Shown here one piece after another: positions 18,021 through 27,060 of a DNA stretch of 64,000 nt (within the stretch, counting starts at the first letter, position 1; the number at the start of each line of letters is the position of its first letter). The translations under genes were made by a program, and so were the position numbers. The notes under the pieces were generated by a model that had not been told where the DNA came from, ran no database searches, and worked only from the letters and a program-made list of their open reading frames with translations. Source of the DNA: Rhodopirellula sp. P2 (GTDB lineage Bacteria > Planctomycetota > Planctomycetia > Pirellulales > Pirellulaceae); contig NZ_CP118225.1 of NCBI RefSeq assembly GCF_028768465.1, forward strand, positions 1,407,001 to 1,471,000. Reading direction: 5' to 3'.

Positions 18021-18375
18021 TGGACCTCTTCCCGAGCGAAAAAAGGATAGTCTTCCCGGTGGGCGTTGCCTAACCGGGGACCGGCTCCTTTTGCGCCGTT
18101 CGATCGGTTCTTCGAGGATTCAGTCGGGAGAAGTCGTGGACGAGCCCGGAGGATGTCGCAGCCTCCGGCGGTGTTCGCTTCGCTCGACCGCCGGCTACTC
18201 TCTTGAACGCCTCCGGCGTGTTCCCGTTGGCGAGGTCGAACAGGCTGATGGAGGCTGAGCTCCGCTCTTGTGAAACACTGGCGTGAAACGTTTCGGGGGT
18301 GAATTGGGGTTTTTCTCATCCACGCGGATTTGCTACGTCGGAGGTTGAATTGTTCAATGAATCTTCCCGTCTCGG
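18021..18375. other. Intergenic region between divergent SNF2 and HEAT-repeat genes
   Basis: The gap should hold promoters for both divergent genes, but I cannot place convincing -35/-10 boxes. It contains the GTTCGCTTCGCTCG hairpin (18165-18194) within a region starting GCCTCCGGCGG and later GAGGCTGAG, and no gene. Confidence 0.5.
18165..18194. repeat. Hairpin with GTTCGCTTCGCTCG loop, copy 2
   Basis: Stem CCGGCGGT / ACCGCCGG around the same 14-nt loop as 13285-13314. The stem differs from copy 1 by a compensated base pair (T-A to C-G), which indicates selection on, or copying through, the folded form. Confidence 0.7.
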
Positions 18376-19092
18376 ATGAACCGCATGGCGAGTCGCCTTT
18401 TCCAGTCGATCGTTCCGTTGATGTCTGTCCTCCTGACGGCCCCTGTTTTGGTGCTGTGCGGAGGCTGTCACGATGGCCCCATGTATGCACTCAAGCATGC
18501 CAATCCCTACTTCACGATGCGTCAGTGGAAGGCGGATGAGGCGATCGGGGTGACGGATCACAAGCGTCGCAACGAACTGCAGTCGCTGGCGGATTCGATG
18601 ATCGCCATGCCGGAAGAACGCCAGCTGACTTGGACACCGCACCTGGAACAGATCTATGAAAACGATCCCAGCGCCGAGATGCGTCGATTGGCGATCTTGG
18701 CCGCCGGGCGTTCGAAAGACGCGAGCACGCTGGATTTGGTTGCCAAAGGCCTGCAAGACGACAACCTGAAGGTTCGCATGGAAGCTTGCCGTGCGTTGGG
18801 TGAGCGGCCCGAAGAACGGGCGGCGCAGTTGTTGGCCTCGATCGCAGGAGAATCCCAAGACCAAGACGTCCGCCACGCCGCCATCGCGGCGCTGGGCAAG
18901 CACCCCGGCGAGATCTCAACCAATTCGCTCAAGCTGGCCCTTCAAGACCGAGATCCTGCCACGCAAGACTTGGTGCTCGAAACGCTTCGTGAGAGCACCG
19001 GGAAAGACCTGGGCGACGACCCGGCTGAATGGATCGCCGCCCTGAACGGTCCGACAAGTGAAGAGCCTGCCAACGGTTCGCTGTTCCGGTAA
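18376..19092 (+). CDS. HEAT-repeat lipoprotein
   Basis: A 238-residue exported protein. The N-terminus has a hydrophobic segment ending in a lipobox (VLCGGC, about residues 27-32), so the mature form is probably lipid-anchored. The C-terminal two thirds carry HEAT/PBS-lyase-like repeats: AEMRRLAILAAGRSKDAS, NLKVRMEACRALGERPEE, DQDVRHAAIAALGKHPGE, DPATQDLVLETLRESTGK. Such repeats bind protein partners; no enzyme motif is seen. The ATG at 18376 was chosen; an ATG three codons later is equally possible. Confidence 0.8.
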   Translation: MNRMASRLFQSIVPLMSVLLTAPVLVLCGGCHDGPMYALKHANPYFTMRQWKADEAIGVTDHKRRNELQSLADSMIAMPEERQLTWTPHLEQIYENDPSAEMRRLAILAAGRSKDASTLDLVAKGLQDDNLKVRMEACRALGERPEERAAQLLASIAGESQDQDVRHAAIAALGKHPGEISTNSLKLALQDRDPATQDLVLETLRESTGKDLGDDPAEWIAALNGPTSEEPANGSLFR

Positions 19093-19143
19093 CGCAATCG
19101 TTCGGAAGCAAATCGGCGATCGCAGAGCGGCTTGCGTTTTCGG

Positions 19144-19211
19144 GTCGCGGAACTCGTCCAAGGTATCGATTTGCATCCTGAATCGCCGAAAGTCTTGACG
19201 ACTTCCGCGAC
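19144..19211. repeat. 68-bp double-hairpin repeat (single copy)
   Basis: A diverged copy of the 68-bp element found in the 3429-4168 array and at 19951-20209. Left arm begins GTCGCGGAACTCG; the right arm ends GACGACTTCCGCGAC. It lies between the HEAT-lipoprotein stop and the fae stop. Confidence 0.75.
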
Positions 19212-19290
19212 GGATGGAATTCCAAAACCAAACTTCGCCGCAGGGCTCGTCGATTGGACGGAGCCCATCGACGACTTTGCCGATGGCGAA

Positions 19291-19839
19291 TTAGATTTTG
19301 CCGTCGAGACCCATTTGGTAGTACTTGTGGGTGATCTTGTCTTGGTTTTCGAGCAACCAATCGATCGACGGCTCGTTGTTCATCGCTTTGTGAATCGCTT
19401 GCGTCATCGCGCGACGGTGAATATCGAACAAGGCCTTGTGATCCAAGTTGTCGTCATCGATGACACCGGGGTTCAACCACACACTGCAAATGATGCCGAG
19501 GTCGTTGGCTTTTTCCTTGGGGAGGTCGCCGGCGCGAACGGCATCCAAAACTCCGTTGGCGATCGCGGCTTGGACCGTGCCCATCAGAATGTTGGTGTAA
19601 CGGCTGTTTTTGACCGTCACCTTGCTGACGCACAATGTCACCGGACGGACTTGGATGTCGGTGTTCAGAATCGCGAAGACTTTGGAGTGACCCATCGATT
19701 GGTCACCCGTCAAAGTGGCCAGGGCGGTGCCAACGGGGCCGTCGAGTTCGCCAATGACGACTTCGGGTTCCGCAGCGGTGAAGGGTGGGCCACCGGCGAC
19801 AAGGGATTCACCCGTGCGAAGGACAATGCGATCTGACAT
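19291..19839 (-). CDS. fae: Formaldehyde-activating enzyme
   Basis: Condenses formaldehyde with tetrahydromethanopterin to methylene-H4MPT in C1 metabolism. The 182-residue product, starting MSDRIVLRTGESLV, is the usual length. Conserved stretches are GPPFTAAEPEVVIGELDGPVG near the N-terminus and HSKVFAILNTDIQVRPVTL, followed by KNSRYTNILMG. The ATG was chosen over an in-frame TTG four codons upstream. Planctomycetes are known to carry H4MPT-dependent C1 genes without being methylotrophs, where the pathway serves formaldehyde detoxification or oxidation. No other C1 gene is in the window. Confidence 0.93.
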   Translation of the reverse strand: MSDRIVLRTGESLVAGGPPFTAAEPEVVIGELDGPVGTALATLTGDQSMGHSKVFAILNTDIQVRPVTLCVSKVTVKNSRYTNILMGTVQAAIANGVLDAVRAGDLPKEKANDLGIICSVWLNPGVIDDDNLDHKALFDIHRRAMTQAIHKAMNNEPSIDWLLENQDKITHKYYQMGLDGKI

Positions 19840-19941
19840 CAAAGAACTCAATCAAAGAGGAAGAGGGTGGGCTCTGTCAAAGCCACGTTCAAACGGGTTG
19901 CGGGTCAGCACCGTAGCGGAAGTCGTCAAGACTTTCGGGAT

Positions 19942-20291
19942 TTCAGCACCGTAGCGGAAGTCGTCAAGACTTTCGGGATTTCGTCAAGCAAGTCGAAACT
20001 CTTGAGGAGTTTCGCTGCCCTGACTGGTGGATTGATCCGCTGGTCCACTCGCTGACGCTTCGGGTTGGGATCGATTGGCTGATGCACCAACGAAGGCCGA
20101 ACACCAGCGGTGCGTCAGCGTCAACGATGCGGTTCAGCACCGTAGCGGAAGTCGTCAAGACTTTCGGGATTTCGTCAAGCAAGTCGAAAATCTTGAGGAG
20201 TTTCGCGACCCTGACTGGTGGATTGATCCGCTGGTCCACTCGCTGACGCTTCGGGTTGGGATCGATTGGCTGATGCACCAACGAAGGCCGA
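19942..20291. repeat. Duplicated 159-bp unit carrying 68-bp double-hairpin elements
   Basis: Two direct copies (19942-20100 and 20133-20291, offset 191 bp) are nearly identical. Each contains one 68-bp element (19951-20018, 20142-20209) followed by a segment ending GATGCACCAACGAAGGCCGA. A left half-element lies just upstream at 19913-19940. The region fills the gap between fae and the exoprotein gene (19840-20311), which holds no gene. Confidence 0.88.
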
Positions 20292-20311
20292 GCGTCCAAC
20301 GGTGTCAGCGA

Positions 20312-23300
20312 TCAGCTGGCGTCGGTGTAGTAGCCAGGTTCGTCCTTGTTGTCGCCGTTGAAATCACCCACGATCGGTTGAGAATCCGCTGACTCTCGGG
20401 TCACGACAATGCGTTTGTCGTTGGCCGTCAGCTTGCGGTCCCCATCGCTGTCGATGATCCAGACATCGCCTCGAACCACACCGATTTCATCGATGCCGTC
20501 GCCGTCGAAGTCGCCCACGATCGGCTCGTCACCGGGACGACCAAAGTCGTGCGGTTTGGTTTTGCCAGTCCAGCGACCATCGGCATCGTCATCGAGCAAC
20601 CACTGGCCGCCACGGAAAACACCGATTTGGTCGATGCCGTCGCCATTCCAGTCGCCGGCGATGGGTGTGTCGACTTGTTCGCCGTACTGGAAGACGTGGT
20701 CCACCGCATCGGCCAACAGTCCCCCGTCTTCGCCACGCATCAACATGCGTTGTTGATCTTCGTTGGCAGTGGTTTCACGGGGGACCAATTCCTCACGTGT
20801 CAGGCCACGTCGACGTGTGTTGGCTGGGTCGGGCAAACCGGGGTCGCGGCGGATCCGAGCCCAGTCGTTTTCCCAGCGTCGTCCGAAGATCCCGACATCG
20901 TCTTTGCCGTCGCCGTCCCAGTCACCCACCACGGGGCGATCGAGTTCCGTTCCGAGGCGAACCCAGAGGTCGCCGGCGTCCCATTTGCCGTTGCCGTTGA
21001 GGTCCACGAACCATTGTCCACCGATGAACAACACCGCTTCGTCAACACCATCGCCATCGAAGTCGCCGGTCAGCGCGGTGGCATCGGGGTGTCCCATTTG
21101 GATGTGAGAGCCCGAGTCGGGCTGTGAAGCCAGCGTCCGAACCGTGGGGGTTTGGATGTGCCAGAAACCCGCCATCAAATCGTTGCGGAGCAGCGAACTT
21201 GGCAGCTTGCCTTTTCGTTCGCTTCCTTCTTCGCCATCGCCATCGAGCTCGGTGCGGTAGTTGGCCGGACGAATCAGGTCGCCGTTGTCGGAGAACTCAT
21301 CCGCCTGAACGATTCCCGAATCAGCACCGTCGCCGCGGGGGAAGCCACCATTGATCACGCTCAAGTGCCAACTGACCTGCCATTCATCGGCAAAGAAGAA
21401 TTGCTGGCGGGGATCCTGGTGGATTCCAAATGCCATCGGTCGGATCGGGGTCTCGAACGTTTCGATGGGCACCCAGGGGCGACTGATCGGATCGGGGGTC
21501 GGGTATTCTTGAGGAGGAACGTCTGGCGGATCTTCGATGGCGATTTCGCTGAAGTTGTTGTCGGCACTGGTCTGGCCGGCACCCACGAACAATTGCAGGA
21601 TCGCATCGAACTTGGGATCGGTGGATGAATCCGCCATCAGGTTTTGAACGGACGTTGGGAACGTCAATGTTCCTTCGCCGCTGTCGGACACAAAGTCAGC
21701 CACGTTGAGTGCCAAGCCGCCGAGTGTACCGGGCGTGTCCAACGAATCGATGAAGCCCGCGGGTTGGACTTGGTAAACCGAGTAAACCGTTTCAGGCCGC
21801 AAACCGCTGAAGACGTAGAAACCATTTTCGTCGGTGGTGACGCGAATGGTTTCCGTGCCATAGGTTCCCGCGAGGGCTCCGGTGGAGCTGTTGATGGGAC
21901 TGCCCAACACATTCCGAAGTTCGAGTGTGACGCCGGGCAACCGAGTGTCGTCCTCGGTCAATTCGCCGTCACGGTATTCACGCAAGTCTTCCGGGCTGGG
22001 GGCTTCGCGAAGCACCAGGTTCTCGCCGTCTTGGAAGACGTACCCTGTGATCGTTGCGGGTGGCAATTCAGGGAAGTCATAGCCGATCGCGTTGATGCCA
22101 CCAGGGATGGTGATCTCACCGATCACGTCGCTGCGAAGGATGCGGCCGCCGAAGTCGCCGACGATCTGACCCCCTTGGAAATAGCCATCGGGTTGCGACT
22201 CGTGAACCGAGTAGGTTCCCGGCGGCAACGAATCAAACGTGTAGCGACCTTGGTTGTCGGTCTGCGTTGTCGCGATGACTTGATCGGTCTCATCACGCAA
22301 CTCGATGATCACGTTGGCCAGCGGAGTCTCGCCATCGTCGAAGACGCTGTTGCGAACCGTGTCGGCCCAGACCATGCCTGAGATCGTGCTGGGCAGAACT
22401 TCGCAGAAGTCGTAGTGGGTCAGCGACTCGCCCCAACCGACCGGGATCGTTGAGATCACATCGTCGACGCTGTCGTTGCCGCCTGCGCTGCCAGCCATTT
22501 GGCTGCCGTGGAAGTAGCCGTCCGGTTGCGTTTCGCGAACGGTGTAGGAACCGGCCTGCAAGTTTCCAAAGTGATACGATCCATCCGCAATCGTGGTGGT
22601 CGTGGTGACCAATTCACCGGCCGAGTTGAACAACTCGATCAACACGCCGCCCAGTCCCGGTTCGTCGTGGTCTTGGAAGCAGTCCGCGTCTTTGTCGACG
22701 TAAACAACACCCGACAACTCCGATGGCAATCGCTCGCAGAAGTCGTAATCGGTCAGCGTTTCTCCCCAGCCGATGTCGATGGTCGAGATCACGTCGGCCA
22801 GACTGTCATCGCCGCCGCCCGAGCCCGCCATCTGTCCACCGTGGAAGTAGCCTTCTGGTTGCGTTTCGCGAACGGTGTAGACGCCCGATTTCAAGTTGCC
22901 AAAGTGATATTCACCGTTGGCGTCGGTGGTCGTGCTGCCGACCAAGGCACCGTTCTCATCGAACAGTTCCACGATCACGCCCGCCAGCCCCATCTCGTCT
23001 GCATCGCGGAAGCAATCGGCGTCTTTGTCGACGTACACGATGCCGGACAACTCGGAGGGCAACAATTCGCAGAAGTTGTACTGCGTCAGGGTTTCGCCCC
23101 AGCCCATGTCGATGGTCGAGATCACATCGGCTTGGGAATCGTTGCCGCCGTGGCTGCCTGCTTTTTGGCCGCCATGGAAATACCCGCTGGGTTGAATTTC
23201 ACGAACGGTGTAGAAACCGGCTGGCAGGAAGGTGAACCTGTACGAACCCGATGCATCGGTGAGCGTGGTCGCAATGACCTCGCCGGCTTCGTTGATCAAC

Positions 23301-25558
23301 TCAACGCGAACGCCCGACAGGCCTTCTTCGCCTGAATCGCGGAAGCAATCGGCGTCACGATCGACGTACACGACCCCGGAAATTTCCGATGGTGGCCGCT
23401 CGCAGAAGTCGTAGTCCACGGCGACTTCGCCCGACGTCAAGGTGATCGAGCCAATTCGGCTGCCGTTTTCGCTGACGCCGCCTGCGGAACCCGGTTTGGC
23501 TCCGCCTTCGAAGTAGCCGTCGGGTTGCGTTTCGATGACGGTGTAGTTGCCGGGAATCAGATCGGTGAAGGTGTACCGACCGTCCGCGTCCGTTTGGGTC
23601 TGAGCGACTTGCTTGCCGCTGTCGTCGACCAAGGTGATGGTCACGCCTTCCAAGACCGGTTCGTCATCGTCCCGGAAGCAGTCTTCGTCGAAGTCAACGT
23701 GCACGCGTCCGCTGAGCGAAGCCAGTTGGCGTTCGCCGAAGTCATAGTTGACGCCGTGCAGACCCTGACGCAACGTGACGCTGACGAAACTGTCGGAATC
23801 CGACCCCAGCCCACCGACCGTGGTCCCGTCGATTTGCCCGACGGAGTCGATGCCGTCGATGTATCCCAGCGGTTGCGTTTCGATGATGCGGTAGGTGTCC
23901 GCTGCCAAGCCGCTGAATTTGTACTCGCCATTGGGCCCGGTGATGGTGGTGGCGACAACGTTTCCATCCGAACCGACCAGCACCAATTCGGTGCCGGGGA
24001 TCGCTTCTTCGCCAGCGTCTCGATTTCCATCGTTGTCCCGGTCGTGATACACCTCGCCCGACAGCGTTCCCGGGGCGGCTTCGCAGAAGTTGTATTCGTG
24101 GCCTTCGCCGCCGGGAGGCAACGCGACGTTGGTGATGCGTCCACCATCGACGGAGCCACCAATGGGCACGAAGATGTTTGACGCGATCGTGCGAATCTCG
24201 CCGGGGTGCGATCCGCCGTCGAGCAACCCGTCGGGCGTGATTTCGACGATCTCGTAAACGCCTGTGCGAAGGTCATCGAAGAGGTAACTGCCATCGGCAC
24301 CGGTCCGGGTGGTCGCGACCAATTTGCCTTGTTCGTCGAGCAACCGAACTTCGACGTTTTGCAGAGGCGTGCTGTCGCCGGCGTCGTGATCGCCATCGCA
24401 GTCTGCACCGGGCGCGGCCAAGTACACAAAGCCACCGATCGACCCCAGCGGGACTTCGCCGAAGTTGTATTCCACCCCGACATCGCCGCCACCAAGCACG
24501 ATGTCGCGAATTTCGTCGCCGGGATTGATCGCCGAGCCGACCACTTGGCCGTCGATGGTACCGGCTGCGTCCTGGCCGTCTTCCAAATCCGCGGGCTGGT
24601 CGACTTCGACGATGCGGTAGCGACCTGGCATCAAGTTCGTGAATTGGTACGACCCGTCCGCTTTGGTTTTTGCTTCGAGCGGGTTCTGGGGCGCGATCGT
24701 GTCGACTGGGATCAACCGCACGGTGACGCCGCCCAGGCCCACTTCGCCAGCGTCTTTGGTGCCCGAGTCGTTGTCGTCTCGATAAACGAAACCACCGATG
24801 GAGGCTGGGATCGGGGTTTGCGTGGCGGTCCCGACCGCGGCCGCGGAGCGGTTGGGCCGACTGTCGATGTCGGTGCCTTCATCCGGTGGCAGATCCAAGC
24901 CGTATTCTTGGGCTGGGTCACCAAAGTCGTTCAGGAAGATCGCATCGGCTTCGGCGGCGTAGTAGTTCGGGGCTTCGAAGAGAGCTTCCAGGATCGAGTC
25001 TTGGAACTCTTGGCCGGACGTGATCACGTCGAGTCGACTGTTGAATTCCTCGAGGTCCGGGAGGTTGCGGAGCACTTCGTCCACGTCGATCGTGAACTCC
25101 AATCGATCGCCCGCACTGAAACCACGGAAGTTGAGCTTCAGGAATTGCCCCCCGTCGTCCACGCTCGCCGTGACATCGGCGGGAGTTCCATCGAGAGTTT
25201 CGATGTTCTGGACTGTGAATGGGTGCGCGCCATTCTTGCCGCGGCCGCCAACTTCGGTGTCAAAGATCGGGTCGCCAACCGAGATCCCGTCGCCGTCTTT
25301 GTCCGTGCGGATGATCAGTTCGGTCAGTTCGGTGCCGGGGGCTCCACCGGTGAATGAAAGCAGAAACCGGTCGCCTTTGGAATCGCTGCCGACGTCTTGA
25401 TCGGATTCCAAGTAGTCGGTTTCGAGATAGACCAATCCCACATGGATCGGATCCGCCACCATCAAACGACGACTCTCCAGCGACTCGATGCGCATCTTCC
25501 GCCCAGTCGAAGCAGAAGTGTTGGGTGTTAGCAATCGTTCGAGACGTTTCCAGATCAC
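20312..25558 (-). CDS. Giant SdrD-like B-domain exoprotein with LEPR-xLL-type N-terminus
   Basis: A secreted protein of 1748 residues. Near residue 25 it carries RIESLESRRLMVAD, a variant of the LEPR-xLL motif that marks large planctomycete exoproteins. After a ~200-residue domain come nine SdrD/Cna-B-like beta modules (pattern SGxVYxDxDxDCFRDxxExGLxGVxVEL, then TxxDGxYxFxxLxxGxYxVxExQPxGYxxG). The C-terminal ~250 residues hold FG-GAP-like Asp-rich repeats (GDFDGDGVDEAVLF, GDWDGDGKDDVGIF, GDWNGDGIDQIGVF) that may bind calcium. I set the start at the GTG preceded by AAGGAGGT, 7 nt away; the longer frame would place that Shine-Dalgarno inside the gene. It is probably a surface or adhesion protein. 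It lies 95 bp downstream of a WD40 gene on the same strand. Confidence 0.88.
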   Translation of the reverse strand: MIWKRLERLLTPNTSASTGRKMRIESLESRRLMVADPIHVGLVYLETDYLESDQDVGSDSKGDRFLLSFTGGAPGTELTELIIRTDKDGDGISVGDPIFDTEVGGRGKNGAHPFTVQNIETLDGTPADVTASVDDGGQFLKLNFRGFSAGDRLEFTIDVDEVLRNLPDLEEFNSRLDVITSGQEFQDSILEALFEAPNYYAAEADAIFLNDFGDPAQEYGLDLPPDEGTDIDSRPNRSAAAVGTATQTPIPASIGGFVYRDDNDSGTKDAGEVGLGGVTVRLIPVDTIAPQNPLEAKTKADGSYQFTNLMPGRYRIVEVDQPADLEDGQDAAGTIDGQVVGSAINPGDEIRDIVLGGGDVGVEYNFGEVPLGSIGGFVYLAAPGADCDGDHDAGDSTPLQNVEVRLLDEQGKLVATTRTGADGSYLFDDLRTGVYEIVEITPDGLLDGGSHPGEIRTIASNIFVPIGGSVDGGRITNVALPPGGEGHEYNFCEAAPGTLSGEVYHDRDNDGNRDAGEEAIPGTELVLVGSDGNVVATTITGPNGEYKFSGLAADTYRIIETQPLGYIDGIDSVGQIDGTTVGGLGSDSDSFVSVTLRQGLHGVNYDFGERQLASLSGRVHVDFDEDCFRDDDEPVLEGVTITLVDDSGKQVAQTQTDADGRYTFTDLIPGNYTVIETQPDGYFEGGAKPGSAGGVSENGSRIGSITLTSGEVAVDYDFCERPPSEISGVVYVDRDADCFRDSGEEGLSGVRVELINEAGEVIATTLTDASGSYRFTFLPAGFYTVREIQPSGYFHGGQKAGSHGGNDSQADVISTIDMGWGETLTQYNFCELLPSELSGIVYVDKDADCFRDADEMGLAGVIVELFDENGALVGSTTTDANGEYHFGNLKSGVYTVRETQPEGYFHGGQMAGSGGGDDSLADVISTIDIGWGETLTDYDFCERLPSELSGVVYVDKDADCFQDHDEPGLGGVLIELFNSAGELVTTTTTIADGSYHFGNLQAGSYTVRETQPDGYFHGSQMAGSAGGNDSVDDVISTIPVGWGESLTHYDFCEVLPSTISGMVWADTVRNSVFDDGETPLANVIIELRDETDQVIATTQTDNQGRYTFDSLPPGTYSVHESQPDGYFQGGQIVGDFGGRILRSDVIGEITIPGGINAIGYDFPELPPATITGYVFQDGENLVLREAPSPEDLREYRDGELTEDDTRLPGVTLELRNVLGSPINSSTGALAGTYGTETIRVTTDENGFYVFSGLRPETVYSVYQVQPAGFIDSLDTPGTLGGLALNVADFVSDSGEGTLTFPTSVQNLMADSSTDPKFDAILQLFVGAGQTSADNNFSEIAIEDPPDVPPQEYPTPDPISRPWVPIETFETPIRPMAFGIHQDPRQQFFFADEWQVSWHLSVINGGFPRGDGADSGIVQADEFSDNGDLIRPANYRTELDGDGEEGSERKGKLPSSLLRNDLMAGFWHIQTPTVRTLASQPDSGSHIQMGHPDATALTGDFDGDGVDEAVLFIGGQWFVDLNGNGKWDAGDLWVRLGTELDRPVVGDWDGDGKDDVGIFGRRWENDWARIRRDPGLPDPANTRRRGLTREELVPRETTANEDQQRMLMRGEDGGLLADAVDHVFQYGEQVDTPIAGDWNGDGIDQIGVFRGGQWLLDDDADGRWTGKTKPHDFGRPGDEPIVGDFDGDGIDEIGVVRGDVWIIDSDGDRKLTANDKRIVVTRESADSQPIVGDFNGDNKDEPGYYTDAS

Positions 25559-25574
25559 GTTTGGTACCTCCTTG
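25559..25574 (-). promoter_or_regulatory. Strong ribosome binding site that fixes a GTG start
   Basis: On the minus strand AAGGAGGT is followed by the 7-nt spacer ACCAAAC and then GTG ATC TGG. This is one of the few full anti-16S matches in the window. It moves the exoprotein start eight codons inside the longest open frame. Confidence 0.75.
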
Positions 25575-25653
25575 TACCGCACATTGATTTCAGTTGAACA
25601 CGAGGGAGTTCAGGTCAGCTGAAGGAGTGGAAGGATGAGATGGGGTCGACGGC

Positions 25654-26814
25654 TTAGCGAGGTGTCGGTTCGCTGGCCGGGGACGACCCGTCGTTTCCGA
25701 GTGCAATCTTGCTGTCAGCGATCGCGTTCTGATTCAGGTCCCAGCGTCGCAATGTCGCATCGAATCCGCCGGAGAACACCATGCCATCGACCGCGGCGAG
25801 GGTTGCCACCGAGCCCACATGGCCTCTGAGTTGCCCGGAGACATACAGCGAGCGGCCGTCGTCTGCCAGGTCGACCAGATGAATCACGTCGTCGCTGCCG
25901 GCGGCGGCGATGCGGTGGCTGTCGACGATCGCCAACGAGAACAATCTTCCCGAGGTGATCGTTTGCTGGGACAGGACTTCTTTGGTCCGGGTGTCCCAAC
26001 GCATGATCACGCCAGCTTCGTCAACGCTGACCAAGATGTCGGAGTTCGGCATGAACGCCAGATCCCGGACACGTCGTTGGTGCAGATGTTGATCTGCAAT
26101 CAGTTTGCCGGTTTGCGGGTTGAACAAGTGCAAGTGACCATCGCGGCCAGCGATCGCCAGGGCTTCCCCATCGGCTCGGTAGGCACAACATCGCAAATCA
26201 TTGCAATCGCAAAACAATCGCTCGCGGTTGCCGGCTTGGTTGGAGATCAGGAAAACCTCTTGGTCGAAACCGACCGCAACCATTTGATCCCCGGCGGGAG
26301 AAAAACTGACGCACGCCAGCGCGGGGGCGGAGCCGATTTCTTGCAGCACCGAAAAGTCTTCGTTGCGATCCCAGATGATCAGGCGACCATCGTTGCCTGC
26401 CGAAGCCAAGCGGCTGCCGGTGGCATCAAACGCGAGCGTGCGAATCATGTCGCTGTGCCCGATCGGGGAACTTGCCGAGCGATGCCCGTCGCCCAGGGTT
26501 CGAACGACTTGCAGCGTTTCCAGACGAAGCAAACGGATCACATGGTCGTCGCCGGCGACTGCCAACCATTCGCCACGCGGATCGATTGCGATCGAAGTCA
26601 CCACGACTTGTTTCACACGTTCATCCACCGGTGGCAGTCGAACGACGCGAGCCTCCGGCAAATCATTGGCGGTGATCAATTGGATGGGGTCACCCACCAC
26701 ACCGACGCCATTGGCATCCGCCGGAGGGGCTGCCCAGGCATTCCAGGCCGGTGAAACCATGGATGTGGTAGCCAGGGCGACTAAAAGTTGACGCCGATTG
26801 ATTGTGTTTCTCAT
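25654..26814 (-). CDS. Exported WD40-repeat protein
   Basis: A 386-residue beta-propeller protein. The N-terminus, MRNTINRRQLLVALATTSM, followed by an Ala-rich region ending AWAAP, looks like a twin-arginine signal, so export is expected. About seven WD40 blades follow, for example IAIDPRGEWLAVAGDDHVIRLL, LAFDATGSRLASAGNDGRLIIWD, LAFMPNSDILVSVDEAGVIMRWD and a last blade ending FSGGFDATLRRWD. The ATG at the signal peptide was chosen over an in-frame start 26 codons upstream. It lies directly upstream of the SdrD-type exoprotein gene and may share its transcript. Confidence 0.85.
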   Translation of the reverse strand: MRNTINRRQLLVALATTSMVSPAWNAWAAPPADANGVGVVGDPIQLITANDLPEARVVRLPPVDERVKQVVVTSIAIDPRGEWLAVAGDDHVIRLLRLETLQVVRTLGDGHRSASSPIGHSDMIRTLAFDATGSRLASAGNDGRLIIWDRNEDFSVLQEIGSAPALACVSFSPAGDQMVAVGFDQEVFLISNQAGNRERLFCDCNDLRCCAYRADGEALAIAGRDGHLHLFNPQTGKLIADQHLHQRRVRDLAFMPNSDILVSVDEAGVIMRWDTRTKEVLSQQTITSGRLFSLAIVDSHRIAAAGSDDVIHLVDLADDGRSLYVSGQLRGHVGSVATLAAVDGMVFSGGFDATLRRWDLNQNAIADSKIALGNDGSSPASEPTPR

Positions 26815-27060
26815 TTCGTATGCCCCCGCATGACGAACCAGGGTGAGGCGACGCGTTCCTTGCGTACGCACTCCAATCGGAAGGATCGGCATGATCCGCC
26901 CAAGTCGTGAACCGAAATCTTCACGCAGCGTGTTTCGATTTCGGAATCACGTTGGGGGGGGGCCTGGATGTCCGCTCAGAGTAGAACGTTTGTCCCCCGA
27001 TGTTTGCGTGATCGGTTGGTGTCGTCGAGCGGTTTGACGCGAACAATTGAAAGTGGACGC

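Noticed and set aside
22499..25357. Long plus-strand open frames (e.g. 22499-23335, 24206-25357)
   Set aside because: They are antisense to the SdrD-type exoprotein, whose repeated modules keep the opposite frame open. Their translations are low-complexity and match no family.
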